A DNA stretch of 32,464 bases from DASTHG01 sp035491895 (GTDB taxonomy: Bacteria; Gemmatimonadota; Gemmatimonadetes; Gemmatimonadales; GWC2-71-9). The translations under genes were made by a program, and so were the position numbers. Numbering within the stretch: position 1 is the stretch's first letter; every line of letters begins with the position of its first letter. Under the pieces are notes generated by a model. It was not told the DNA's origin and made no database searches. It was given only the letters and a program-made list of their open reading frames with translations. This document shows positions 8,459 through 17,248 of the stretch, in pieces. The stretch spans positions 1 to 32,464 of the forward strand of contig DATJJY010000133.1 in assembly GCA_035491895.1 (NCBI GenBank), read 5' to 3'.

Positions 8459-9835
8459 ATGGCCTCCCCAGCCGCTGTGGAGAGTGCGTGGAGTCCCGAG
8501 CCGCTCGGGTGGTCCGACCCACCGAGGACTCCTCCCTACCTGCCGGGGCGCGTGTGGCTCGCGGTGCTCGTGCTGTACGTCATTCTCGCGGTGCTGGAGC
8601 CCTACGACCTGCTCTCGCCGATCTCCGGCTACGGGTTGCAGGAACACAAGGCGGAAATCGGGGCGGCCCTCGACGTCATCCAGAGCGGCAACATGCTGCG
8701 GCGACTGGGAGTGGTTGCCCTGCTGCTCGCTGGTGCCGTGGCCGTCTTCATCTCTCGTCGTACCGAGCGTCGCTGGAATCCCGCCATCGCGGTGCCCGCA
8801 GCCGCGTTGTTCCTGCTCGCCCTGGCGAGTCCGCTGTGGAGCGAAGATCCGGTACTCACCAGCCGCAAGGTATTCGTCCTCTCCTCGCTCGTGCTGGCCG
8901 CGTTCGGCGTCGCGCGCTGCTGGAATCTCGAAACGCTGGTCCGAGCGGCCGTGGTGCTCACCGGAACGACCATTCTGCTCGGCGCGGTGACGGAAGTCGT
9001 GCTCGGGACGATGCACCCGCTGGATCCCGACTTTCGATTCCGCGGGTCGGTGCACCCGAACGCCATGGCGCTGTATTGCGCGCTGTTCATCATGTCGTCG
9101 GCGGTGCTGGCGAAACGGTTTACCGGTCGCCGATCCGCCCTGATGGCGACACTGGCCGTGGTCGGGGTCGTGATGCTGCTGTTGACCAAATCGCGCGGCT
9201 CTCTTTTCGGGCTGAGTGCCGCGCTGTTCGTCGTGTCCATGTTGCGGTTCAACCGCCGCATGGCGCTGCTCACGGTGTCCGCGATCGGGACCGCGCTGCT
9301 CGCGGTAATCATCTTCGTCCCCGATGTGTCCGTGAGCGCCGAACGGTGGGCGATGCTCGGGCGCTCTACCACACTCGATCTGTTCTCGATGACCGGCCGT
9401 ACGGACTTGTTTCACGACCTGCTGCGCTACGCCGCCGATCGCCCGCTGCTCGGGTACGGATACGACAGCTTCTGGGAACCGGTCCACATCCTGGAGATCG
9501 CCCGGTCGCAGGGATGGATCGTCGGCAGCTCGCACAACGCGTACATCGGCATGTTGATCGATCTCGGCGCGGTCGGCTGTGCGCTGTTCCTGTTCCTGCT
9601 GGTATCCAGCCTCTGGACGGCCGTCACATACGTGCGGCGCGACCGCAGCGCGGTGTCACTCTTCCCCCTCGCCGTTCTCGTCTGGTCCTGCGTCAACATG
9701 ATCACGTTCGGGTTCTGGTTCGAGACGACGATTCCGGCGTTCCTCTCGCTGACGCTGGTCTGCCGGCTGGCAATCCGGGAGCCGAGCGGCGCCCGCCGCA
9801 AGGCGAGGAAGCCTGTGGTGCAATATGCCGTCTAG
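8459..9835 (+). CDS. O-antigen ligase / Wzy-like polysaccharide polymerase
   Basis: A 458-aa polytopic membrane protein. The Wzy_C-type region is recognisable around SVHPNAMALYCA, LLTKSRGS, a periplasmic loop with GRTDLFHDLL and LLGYGYDSFW, and SSHNAYIGMLIDLG. These are features of O-antigen ligase/polymerase family proteins. In a Wzx/Wzy cluster with an initiating transferase, a flippase and a Wzc-like protein, polymerase is the more likely role than ligase. The start is the ATG at 8459 with GGAG at 8447-8450; an upstream in-frame ATG at 8348 lies inside the previous gene and is not preferred. The end overlaps the next gene by 11 bases. Confidence 0.85.
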   Translation: MASPAAVESAWSPEPLGWSDPPRTPPYLPGRVWLAVLVLYVILAVLEPYDLLSPISGYGLQEHKAEIGAALDVIQSGNMLRRLGVVALLLAGAVAVFISRRTERRWNPAIAVPAAALFLLALASPLWSEDPVLTSRKVFVLSSLVLAAFGVARCWNLETLVRAAVVLTGTTILLGAVTEVVLGTMHPLDPDFRFRGSVHPNAMALYCALFIMSSAVLAKRFTGRRSALMATLAVVGVVMLLLTKSRGSLFGLSAALFVVSMLRFNRRMALLTVSAIGTALLAVIIFVPDVSVSAERWAMLGRSTTLDLFSMTGRTDLFHDLLRYAADRPLLGYGYDSFWEPVHILEIARSQGWIVGSSHNAYIGMLIDLGAVGCALFLFLLVSSLWTAVTYVRRDRSAVSLFPLAVLVWSCVNMITFGFWFETTIPAFLSLTLVCRLAIREPSGARRKARKPVVQYAV

Positions 9836-11027
9836 CCACGTTATGGATGCCGCGGTGGCCTCCGGCGTCCGCTCCCGGGTGTCGGCGTCCCCGCTGCTCG
9901 ATCGGCCACGCGTGGTCGTCTTTCGCTCCGCGCTGCTCGGTCGCTCGGAGGCGTTCATCCGGGACCAGGGCGAAGCGCTGCGGCGGTTCGAGCCGTGGTA
10001 TGTCGGCTGTCGGCTCGAGGATGCGGTGGAGGTTCCGGTCGAGCGGCGCGTGGTCGTGAACACGGGCGGGGCTACGGGGCGCGTGCGGGAGCTGCTGTTC
10101 AAGTTTTCCGGTCGCGCACCGGGTTTGCGTCGCCGCTTGCAGGAAATCGCTCCCGCTCTGGTGCACGCGCACTTCGGCCCCGACGCCACGCTCGTCATGC
10201 CCCTGGCGCGGCGGCTCGGTGTACCGCTGGTCGCCACGTTCCACGGCTACGATGCCACGATGGCCGACCGCGCGGCCCGCCGCTCGTTCTTTCTGCACCG
10301 CCGCTACCTCGAGCACCGGGCGGCGTTGCAACGCGATGGGCGGCTGTTCCTCGCGGTGTCGCGGTTCGTGCGCGAGCGGCTCCTGGCGCAGGGATATCCG
10401 GCGGATCGCACGGTGGTCCACTACGCGGGCCTCAGTCTGCAGCGCTTCCAGCCCGACCGCGCGGTAGTTCGGGAAGAGATCGTTCTCTTCGTCGGACGGC
10501 TCGCCCCCGAAAAGGGGTGCCTGGATCTCATCGGTGCGATGCGCCGCGTTCAGGATGACCATCCCGAAGCCGAGCTGGTCGTTCTGGGCGACGGACCCCT
10601 CCGCCAGCTGCTCGAGCGCCTCGCGCGCAGCACCGGGGTCCGCTGTCGTTTCATCGGTGCGGTATCGCAGGAGGATGTCATCCACTGGATGACGCGCGCG
10701 CAGGTCCTGTGCGCGCCCAGCGTGACGCTGCCGACCGAAGAAGCGGAAGGGTTCGGCCTGGTGTGCGCCGAGGCCCAGGCGATGGCGCTGCCCGTCGTCG
10801 CAACCCGGGTCGGCGGGATCCCGGAAGTCGTTGCGGACGGCGAATCGGGGCTGCTCGTCCGCGAGCGGGATCAGGCGGCGCTCGCCGACCGCATCGTCAG
10901 AGTGCTCCGCGACCACGCTCTGCGCGATCGGATGGGGGAGGCTGGACGGCGCAGAGTCGAGCGGTGCTTCAACGGCTGGACCCAGGCACGTCGCCTGGAA
11001 AAGCTCTACGCCGAGGCGCTGGCGTAG
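9825..11027 (+). CDS. GT4-family glycosyltransferase (colanic-acid WcaL/AmsK-like)
   Basis: A 400-aa GT-B fold retaining glycosyltransferase. The N-terminal acceptor half includes SRSEAFIRDQ-like and HAHFGPDA segments and the FHGYDAT motif. The C-terminal half carries VLFVGRLAPEKG, LVVLGDGPLR and the family EGFGLVCAEAQAMALPVVAT motif with its E-x7-E pair. It adds one sugar to the growing lipid-linked repeat unit in the cytoplasm; donor and acceptor are unknown. It overlaps the polymerase gene by 11 bases if the ATG at 9825 is used. An in-frame ATG at 9843 would avoid the overlap, and neither has a strong ribosome binding site. The next gene begins 2 bases after its stop. Confidence 0.9.
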   Translation: MPSSHVMDAAVASGVRSRVSASPLLDRPRVVVFRSALLGRSEAFIRDQGEALRRFEPWYVGCRLEDAVEVPVERRVVVNTGGATGRVRELLFKFSGRAPGLRRRLQEIAPALVHAHFGPDATLVMPLARRLGVPLVATFHGYDATMADRAARRSFFLHRRYLEHRAALQRDGRLFLAVSRFVRERLLAQGYPADRTVVHYAGLSLQRFQPDRAVVREEIVLFVGRLAPEKGCLDLIGAMRRVQDDHPEAELVVLGDGPLRQLLERLARSTGVRCRFIGAVSQEDVIHWMTRAQVLCAPSVTLPTEEAEGFGLVCAEAQAMALPVVATRVGGIPEVVADGESGLLVRERDQAALADRIVRVLRDHALRDRMGEAGRRRVERCFNGWTQARRLEKLYAEALA

Positions 11028-11029
11028 CG

Positions 11030-12913
11030 ATGTGCGGCATCGTCGGGATGGCGTCGCGTGCGCCGGCGCGGGACCACGAGCTCTTGACCCGGATGCGGGA
11101 CACGATGGGGCATCGTGGGCCCGACGACGCCGGCGTCTGGTGGTCGGTGGACGAGCGGATCGGCCTGGGTCACCGCCGCCTCGCGGTCATCGATCTCACG
11201 CCGACCGGCCATCAGCCGATGGAGGACCGCGCCGCGAGCGTGTGCATCACGTTCAACGGTGAGATCTACAACCACCGCGAGCTGCGGTGCGAGCTGGAGG
11301 CGGCCGCGGGTCCATTTCGCGGCTCGAGCGATACCGAAGTGATCCTCCAGGCGTACCTGCGGTGGGGCGACGACTGCCTGGCGCGGTTGCGGGGCATGTT
11401 CGCGTTCGCGCTGTGGGACGGGCAGCGCCGGCGTCTCCTCCTGGCGCGCGACCGGTGCGGGGAGAAGCCGCTCTACTTCTGGCTGGACGGGCGCGGCGGG
11501 ATCCAGTTCGCTTCGGAGCTGAAGGCGCTGATGGCCAACCCCGCGGTGCCGCGCGTGCTCGATCTCGACTCGCTGGAGCACTACCTCGCGTACGCGTTTG
11601 TTCCCAGCTCGCGCTGCATTCTCCGGGGGCTGCGCAAGCTGCCGCCGGCGCACGCCCTGAGCTGGTCGCTCGACACCGGCACGGTCACCCATTGGTCCTA
11701 CTGGCAGCCGTCGATCGCGTCGCCGCCTCCGACCACCTCGATCGACGGGCTGACCGACGAGCTGGAGCGGCTGCTCGCCGCCTCCGTGCGGGACCAGCTC
11801 GTGGCGGACGTCCCCGTCGGCGTCCTGCTCTCGGGCGGACTCGATTCGAGCCTGATCACCGCGGTGGCGGCGGAGCAGACGAGCCGCGTGCGCACCTTCA
11901 CGGTGGCCTTTCCGGGTCACGGGCGATTCGACGAATCGGGCCACGCCGCCTTTGTGGCCGCGCATTTCGGCGCCGACCATCACGTGCTCGAGGCGGGGGA
12001 GATCAGCCCCGACCTGCTGCCGCTCCTCGCGCGGCAGTTTGATGAGCCGATGGGCGATTCGTCGATGCTGCCGACGTTCCTCCTCTCCACCCTGGTCCGG
12101 CAACACGCCACGGTGGCGCTCGGCGGCGACGGCGGCGACGAGCTGTTCGGCGGGTACCGCTACTACTCCTGGATCCCGCGGCTGGAGCGGTGGCGCGCGC
12201 GGGCACCGGCCCCGATCCGGCGGGTGCTCGCCGGCCTCGGCAGGGCGCTGCCGGTTGGGACGCCCGCGCGGAACCACCTGATCGGCTTCGACGGCGGTGC
12301 GGACCGGGCTATGGCTCAGGTGGACCTCTATTTCGACGCGGCGACGCGCGCGGCGCTGCTCGGACCGCTGGGCCGCACGCGGCCGCTCGGGGGGGAGTCG
12401 CCGGAGGCGGCCAAGACCGCCGCCGGCCCGCCCCAGCTGTCCGCCCTGCGGCGCGCCATGGTCGGCGACTTCCGCCGCTATCTCCCCGACGACGTGCTCG
12501 TCAAAGTGGACCGGGCCAGCATGCTCGCGTCGCTCGAGGTCCGGGCGCCGTTTCTCGATCCGCCCGTCGTAGCGTTCGCGCTCGGCGCGGTGCCCGATGC
12601 GGCGCTGGCCCAGCACTCGCGCCGCAAGATCCTGCTGCAACGGCTCGCCGTCCGGCTGTTGCCGCGCGGCTTCGACGTCACCCGCAAGCAGGGATTCTCC
12701 GTCCCGCTCGCCCGCTGGCTGGGCGGGAGCGGCGCGTGGTGGAAGTTCCTGTCGGGCGTGCTCGCGGAGGCCGATGCGCGGTTGTTCGACCGCACCGTCG
12801 TGAGCCGGCTGCTGCGCGGCCAGCGCCGGGGGCTGAACAACGCCAAACGGCTCTTCGCCCTGGCGTTGTTCGAGCTGTGGCGCCGCGAATACGATGTGCG
12901 GGTGCCCGGGTAG
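11030..12913 (+). CDS. Asparagine synthetase-like glutamine-dependent amidotransferase (AsnB family)
   Basis: A 627-aa protein with the N-terminal class II glutaminase domain, starting at the catalytic Cys2 after Met removal (MCGIVGMAS) and followed by HRGPDD and FNGEIYNH. The C-terminal AMP-forming synthetase domain carries the SGGLDSS pyrophosphate loop at about residues 268-274, GGDGGDELFGGYRYY, and DKVDRASM-like VKVDRASMLASLEVRAPFLD. All catalytic motifs look intact. Inside polysaccharide operons such proteins are often thought to amidate a uronic-acid sugar rather than make free asparagine. That fits the position here, between two glycosyltransferase genes, but is inference. The start is the ATG directly before CGIVG, 2 bases after the preceding stop. 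Confidence 0.92.
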   Translation: MCGIVGMASRAPARDHELLTRMRDTMGHRGPDDAGVWWSVDERIGLGHRRLAVIDLTPTGHQPMEDRAASVCITFNGEIYNHRELRCELEAAAGPFRGSSDTEVILQAYLRWGDDCLARLRGMFAFALWDGQRRRLLLARDRCGEKPLYFWLDGRGGIQFASELKALMANPAVPRVLDLDSLEHYLAYAFVPSSRCILRGLRKLPPAHALSWSLDTGTVTHWSYWQPSIASPPPTTSIDGLTDELERLLAASVRDQLVADVPVGVLLSGGLDSSLITAVAAEQTSRVRTFTVAFPGHGRFDESGHAAFVAAHFGADHHVLEAGEISPDLLPLLARQFDEPMGDSSMLPTFLLSTLVRQHATVALGGDGGDELFGGYRYYSWIPRLERWRARAPAPIRRVLAGLGRALPVGTPARNHLIGFDGGADRAMAQVDLYFDAATRAALLGPLGRTRPLGGESPEAAKTAAGPPQLSALRRAMVGDFRRYLPDDVLVKVDRASMLASLEVRAPFLDPPVVAFALGAVPDAALAQHSRRKILLQRLAVRLLPRGFDVTRKQGFSVPLARWLGGSGAWWKFLSGVLAEADARLFDRTVVSRLLRGQRRGLNNAKRLFALALFELWRREYDVRVPG

Positions 12914-12914
12914 C

Positions 12915-13772
12915 ATGCGCCATCTCGCGATCATTCCCGCGCGCAACGAGGGCCGGTTCGTCGGCGACATGCTGACGTCACTGCTGCGGCAGACCGAGCC
13001 CCCGGACCGGATCGTGATCGTGGATGACGAGTCGACGGACGACACCGGGCGGATCGTGGAACTGCTGGCCGGGCGGCATCCGAGGGTGCGGTTGTTGCGC
13101 CACGCGGCGCGAGCGGATGACGTCATGGGTCCGGCGGTCGCCCGGGCATTCACGTTCGCCTATCACCAGCACCGGCTCGACGGCTACACCTATGTCTCGA
13201 AGTTCGACGCGGACCTGGTGTTTCCGGAGCACTACTGCGCGACCGTGCTGCGCCACCTGGACGAGCATCCGGAGGTCGGCGAAGCGGGTGGGGTCCTGCA
13301 GGACGCCGCACGCGGGGGCGTGCCCTCCCGTGTGTCGCCCAATCACGTGGTCGGAGCGCTCAAGACCTTCCGGCGCGAGGCCCTCGATGCCATCGGAGGG
13401 CTCGAGGAAGTGTCGGGGTGGGACATCATCGACCAGGTCAAGCTGCGCACACTGGGGTGGCGGAGCTCGACGCTCGCCAAGCTGCCGGTGCTGCACCGGC
13501 GACCGCACGGCGGCCGGGACGGCGGGTTCCGCGGGAAAATCCATTGGGGCCGCGGGGCGTGGGTCATCGGCTCACACCCGCTCTTCGTGCTGGCGCGCGG
13601 CGTGTATCGCATGCTCGAGCCGCCATACGTCATCGGCGGCCTCGCGTTCTGGGGAGGATACCTGCTCGCCGCTGTCAGGGGGGTGCCGCGGCTGCACGAT
13701 CCCATCGTGGTCGCCCGGCTCAGAGCCGAACAGCTGCAGCGCCTCCTGATCTGGAATCGGACGAGTGAGTGA
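12915..13772 (+). CDS. GT2-family glycosyltransferase
   Basis: A 285-aa GT-A fold inverting glycosyltransferase. The N-terminus reads AIIPARNEGRF then IVIVDDESTDDT (nucleotide-binding acidic motif). The DxD-type metal site is KFDADL (D98, D100), and GWDIIDQVKLRTLGW lies in the acceptor region. A hydrophobic stretch near residues 230-260 could associate with the membrane. The start is the ATG one base after the TAG of the amidotransferase gene. The downstream GT4 gene overlaps by 8 bases if its GTG at 13765 is used. It contributes one linkage of the repeat unit; donor unknown. Confidence 0.88.
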   Translation: MRHLAIIPARNEGRFVGDMLTSLLRQTEPPDRIVIVDDESTDDTGRIVELLAGRHPRVRLLRHAARADDVMGPAVARAFTFAYHQHRLDGYTYVSKFDADLVFPEHYCATVLRHLDEHPEVGEAGGVLQDAARGGVPSRVSPNHVVGALKTFRREALDAIGGLEEVSGWDIIDQVKLRTLGWRSSTLAKLPVLHRRPHGGRDGGFRGKIHWGRGAWVIGSHPLFVLARGVYRMLEPPYVIGGLAFWGGYLLAAVRGVPRLHDPIVVARLRAEQLQRLLIWNRTSE

Positions 13773-14907
13773 CGTGAAGATCGCCATCTTCTGGAATTAC
13801 CTGTTCCACTACCGGGTGTCGTTCTACGAGCGGCTCGCTCGCATGCCGGGTGTGCAATTGACCGTCTTCCACGGCGGTGACGACCCCATCCGTCGCGGCA
13901 ACGGCAAGCTCGCGGAGGCGCAGTGGTCCTTTCAGAGCGTGCGGATCACGACGCTCGGAAAGCCGGTCCTCGGGGCCGAAGTGTTCTTCCAATGGGGGAT
14001 GTGGCGATATCTGCTGCGGCGCCGGTACGACGTCATCGTCTGCGAAGGGAACTTCGGCATTCTCTCGAACGTGCTGATCGCCCTCTATGCCAAGCTGCGG
14101 GCGATCCGGGTCTTCTATTGGGCCGGCGGGTGGGAGCGGAACATCATCAGCGGATTCCCGGCCCGCCTGCGCCGGCTGTTCATTCGGATCACCGCGCGGC
14201 TGGCCGACGGGTACCTGTGTTACGGCACGAATGCGCGAACGTTTCTGACGCGCTATGGCGTGGATCCCTCGTTGTGTACGATCGTGCAGAACACCATCGA
14301 TACGGACGAGATCCAGCAGCAGTACCAGCGCTACCGGACGCTCGCGCCGGCGACCAGGGCGTCGCTCGGGCTCGACGGCAAACTGGTGGTCCTGTCGGTC
14401 GGCGTCCTGACGGACCGCAAGCGCCACGACCTGCTGATCGAGGCGTTCCACCTGGTCCGGTCGGCTCGACCCGACGTCGCCCTCGTCCTCGTGGGCGACG
14501 GTCCGGAGATGGGCCGGTTGGTCCACATGGTTTCGCGTCTCGGGATTCCCGACGTCTACTTCATCGGTGAAGTGATCGCCGATTCAGGACGCTACTTCGC
14601 CCTGGCCGACGTCTTCGTGCTCCCCGCGCTCGGCGGGCTCGCCATCAACGAGGCGATGGCCTATGGGCTGCCGGTGATCTGCTCCGAGGGCGATGGGACG
14701 GAGCGGGATCTGCTGATCCCCGAGCAGACCGGGCTGTTATTCAGGAGGGGGGACGCGCAGGACCTCGCCGACAAGCTGACCCAGCTGCTCGCATCGCAGA
14801 AAAGACGCGCGGGGATGGGCGCGGTCGCCCGGGAGCACCTCTACCGGGTGGCGTCGATGTCCTCCATGGTGACGCGATTCCTGGACGCGGTCGGTGCGAC
14901 GTCCTGA
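13765..14907 (+). CDS. GT4-family glycosyltransferase
   Basis: A 380-aa GT-B glycosyltransferase, the last gene of the plus-strand operon. The N-terminal half begins VKIAIFWNYLFHYRVSFYERLA. The C-terminal nucleotide-sugar half shows VVLSVGVLTDRKRHDLLIEAF, LVLVGDGPEMGRL and the NEAMAYGLPVICS motif preceding the donor-binding acidic residues. GTG at 13765 gives an 8-base overlap with the upstream gene; GTG at 13774, just after that gene's stop, is an equally plausible start. The gene ends 10 bases before the stop of a convergent glycosyltransferase gene, with no obvious terminator hairpin in between. Confidence 0.88.
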   Translation: MSDVKIAIFWNYLFHYRVSFYERLARMPGVQLTVFHGGDDPIRRGNGKLAEAQWSFQSVRITTLGKPVLGAEVFFQWGMWRYLLRRRYDVIVCEGNFGILSNVLIALYAKLRAIRVFYWAGGWERNIISGFPARLRRLFIRITARLADGYLCYGTNARTFLTRYGVDPSLCTIVQNTIDTDEIQQQYQRYRTLAPATRASLGLDGKLVVLSVGVLTDRKRHDLLIEAFHLVRSARPDVALVLVGDGPEMGRLVHMVSRLGIPDVYFIGEVIADSGRYFALADVFVLPALGGLAINEAMAYGLPVICSEGDGTERDLLIPEQTGLLFRRGDAQDLADKLTQLLASQKRRAGMGAVAREHLYRVASMSSMVTRFLDAVGATS

Positions 14908-14917
14908 CCGGCGCGGC

Positions 14918-16072
14918 CTACCGCCGCCGATACAGGTCGTCCAGGGCCTCGATCCATTTCGTCACATGGTAATGCTCGATCACCCACTGCCGGCCGCGAC
15001 GTCCCGCTTCCTCCCGCACGACGGGCGCATCGAGCAACCGGACCGACTCGGCGGCCAGACGCTCCGGGTCCCGGTCCGCCACGCTCAGGATCCCCGGGCT
15101 GTCGCGGACGATGTCGATCGCTCCACCGGCGATCGGAACCGCGGCGACGACCGGCGTTTCACAGGCGAGCGATTCGAGGAGCGTCCGGGGGAACGCCTCG
15201 ACCCGGGACGTGAACAGGTAGACGTCGAAGGCGCGCCACACGGTCGTCATGTCGCTGCGCATTCCGGTAAAGACGATCGCTGGGAGGATCCCCAGGTCAT
15301 GGGCGACCTGGCGCAATCGCTCAGACTCTTCCCCTCCGCCGACCATGACGAAGCGAATCTCGGGGCGCCGGCTGCGGATCAGGAGCGCGACCTGCAGGAA
15401 CAGGTCCAGGTCTTTTTCGGGTGCGAACCGGCAGGCGGTGCCCACGGTCAATGCCGTCTCCGGGAGGCCCAGCGTCCGTTTCGCCTCCTGCCGGGACTGC
15501 TGCGGAGAGAACCGTACCGGATCGACCGGGGTGGCGATCGTTTCGATCCGCTCACGGGCCGCGCCCGCGCGAATCATTTCGTCCGCGGCCTTCGGGGATA
15601 CCGCGATGAACCGGTCGAATCGGGCGCCGAACAGCCGGTAGAACACGCGTTTGCGACGCTCGAGACGCGGAATGTTGATCGCGCCATGCTCCTGATGCAC
15701 CGTCCGCGCCCCGTGCGCCCCGAGCAGAATGGCGCTCGCCGCGAGGAGATTCCCGGTGTGATCCTGAACGACGTCGTAGCGCTCGCGGCGCAGCAGCCGG
15801 TACACCCGCCCGAAGGCGAGCAGGTCGCGCCCGGAGCGCGCGTGCATCTCCCAAACCCGGACGTCCTGGGCGGCGAGCGCATCGATGAGGTGGCTCGATC
15901 GCGTGAGCACGCACACCTCCATGACATGGTTGCGCGCACGGCAATGCAACGCCAGGTCCACGAGATTCAACGCGATCCCGCCGATCTCTCCCCACCAAAT
16001 GACGTGCAGAATGCGGAGCGGGGGTGGGGCCGCGGCCGGAGCGATGCGGGCAGTCTGTGGCCGTGCGCTCAC
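14918..16072 (-). CDS. GT4-family glycosyltransferase (minus strand)
   Basis: A 384-aa GT-B glycosyltransferase. Visible motifs are RILHVIWWGEIGGIALNLVDL at the N-terminus, a VHQEHGAINIP segment, FIAVSPKAADEMIR, VGTACRFAPEKDLDLFL, FVMVGGGEESERL, and the donor-site region SRVEAFPRTLLESLACETPVVA. The start codon is GTG; no upstream ribosome binding site is obvious. It is convergent with the ten-gene operon and divergent from wecB, whose start lies only 26 bases away. It probably belongs to the same polysaccharide pathway but is transcribed separately. Confidence 0.87.
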   Translation of the reverse strand: MSARPQTARIAPAAAPPPLRILHVIWWGEIGGIALNLVDLALHCRARNHVMEVCVLTRSSHLIDALAAQDVRVWEMHARSGRDLLAFGRVYRLLRRERYDVVQDHTGNLLAASAILLGAHGARTVHQEHGAINIPRLERRKRVFYRLFGARFDRFIAVSPKAADEMIRAGAARERIETIATPVDPVRFSPQQSRQEAKRTLGLPETALTVGTACRFAPEKDLDLFLQVALLIRSRRPEIRFVMVGGGEESERLRQVAHDLGILPAIVFTGMRSDMTTVWRAFDVYLFTSRVEAFPRTLLESLACETPVVAAVPIAGGAIDIVRDSPGILSVADRDPERLAAESVRLLDAPVVREEAGRRGRQWVIEHYHVTKWIEALDDLYRRR

Positions 16073-16098
16073 GACGGATCGATCGCAGGAGTCGACGC
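16073..16098. promoter_or_regulatory. 26-bp gap between divergent start codons
   Basis: Only 26 bases separate the GTG of the minus-strand glycosyltransferase (16072) from the GTG of wecB (16099). It contains the wecB ribosome binding site AGGAG (16087-16091) and a GATCGATC palindrome. There is no room for two promoters, so at least one must lie inside the opposite coding sequence, or the wecB start has been chosen too far upstream. Confidence 0.5.
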
Positions 16099-17208
16099 GT
16101 GACGAAAACCATCGCCCTCGTCGCCGGCGCCCGACCGAATTTCATGAAGATCGCCCCGATCGTACGCGCGTTGCGCGAGCACGACGCGGCGCTGGCGTTC
16201 CGGATCGTCCATACCGGTCAGCACTATGACGCGGAGATGAACGACGTCTTCTTCGCGGAGCTGGGCATTCCAGCACCCGACGTCTGCTTCGGGGCCGGCA
16301 GCGGCTCGCACGCCCAGCAAACGGCGCGGATCATGGTGGCGTTCGAGCAGTTCTGCCAGAAGGAACGCCCGCATCTCGTGCTCGTCGTCGGGGATGTCAA
16401 TTCCACGCTGGCCTGCTCCATCGTGGCGAAGCAGCAGCGCATTCAGGTGGCGCACGTCGAAGCGGGCCTGCGCAGCGGCGACATGGCCATGCCCGAGGAA
16501 ATCAATCGCATCGTCACCGATGCGATTGCGGACCTGTGCTTCGCCACCGAGCCGAGCGGGGTGGCGAATCTGCTGCGCGAAGGCAAGCCGCAGGAGCGCG
16601 TACACCACGTCGGGCACGTCATGGTGGACAATCTGCTCTACCAGCTCGACCGGCTCGCCGCGACGGATACCTCCGCGTTTGCGTCGGCGGCGATCCGGGC
16701 GCGGCTGCCCCGCTTCGGCGCCGTGACGCTGCACCGCCCGTCCAACGTCGACGACCCGGAAGTGCTCGCCCGGGTGGCGTCCGCTCTGCGGGAGATCTCC
16801 CGGCGGCTGCCGCTCGTCTTCCCGGTGCACCCGCGAACGCGGGCCAACCTGGACAAGTACGGGATCGACCTGGGGAGCGAGGTGGCGCTGACCCCGCCGC
16901 TCTCGTTCATGGACTTTCTGCATCTCTGGGTCGATGCGGCGGTGGTGCTGACCGACAGCGGCGGCCTGCAGGAGGAGACGACGGCCCTGGGCGTGCCCTG
17001 CATCACGATCCGCGACACCACCGAACGGCCCATCACGGTCGAGGAAGGCACGAACGTCGTCGTGGGAACCGATCCGGTGCGCATCAAGAACGCGGCATTC
17101 CAGGTGTTGCGCGGGGAAGGGAAACGGGGCCGTCGCCCCGAGCTGTGGGATGGGCACGCGGCGCAACGGATCGCGACCGTCTTACGGCGCGCCCTGGGTG
17201 CAGCTTGA
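16099..17208 (+). CDS. wecB: UDP-N-acetylglucosamine 2-epimerase (non-hydrolysing)
   Basis: A 369-aa cytoplasmic enzyme interconverting UDP-GlcNAc and UDP-ManNAc. Hallmarks are GARPNFMKIAPI at the N-terminus, HTGQHYD, VEAGLRSGDMAMPEEINR, HPRTRANL, and DSGGLQEETTALGVPCITIRDTTERP near the C-terminus. Length is normal for the family. The GTG at 16099 is chosen for its AGGAG ribosome binding site with 7-base spacing and because homologues begin right before this KTIALVAGARPN segment. Its product could feed the WecG/TagA-type transferase at 7588-8424. No UDP-ManNAc dehydrogenase (wecC) is seen here. It is convergent with the GH10 gene, 40 bases away. Confidence 0.95.
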   Translation: MTKTIALVAGARPNFMKIAPIVRALREHDAALAFRIVHTGQHYDAEMNDVFFAELGIPAPDVCFGAGSGSHAQQTARIMVAFEQFCQKERPHLVLVVGDVNSTLACSIVAKQQRIQVAHVEAGLRSGDMAMPEEINRIVTDAIADLCFATEPSGVANLLREGKPQERVHHVGHVMVDNLLYQLDRLAATDTSAFASAAIRARLPRFGAVTLHRPSNVDDPEVLARVASALREISRRLPLVFPVHPRTRANLDKYGIDLGSEVALTPPLSFMDFLHLWVDAAVVLTDSGGLQEETTALGVPCITIRDTTERPITVEEGTNVVVGTDPVRIKNAAFQVLRGEGKRGRRPELWDGHAAQRIATVLRRALGAA

Positions 17209-17248
17209 ACATCGGCCCGCCGTCACCACCCGGTAGCCGCTCGGCGGA

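Noticed and set aside
11006..13153. 715-codon minus-strand open frame opposite the amidotransferase and GT2 genes
   Set aside because: Same shadow effect; the plus-strand genes show complete family motifs, the minus frame none.
14908..14917. Terminator between the convergent GT4 genes
   Set aside because: Only 10 bases separate the stops and no hairpin or decamer repeat is present.
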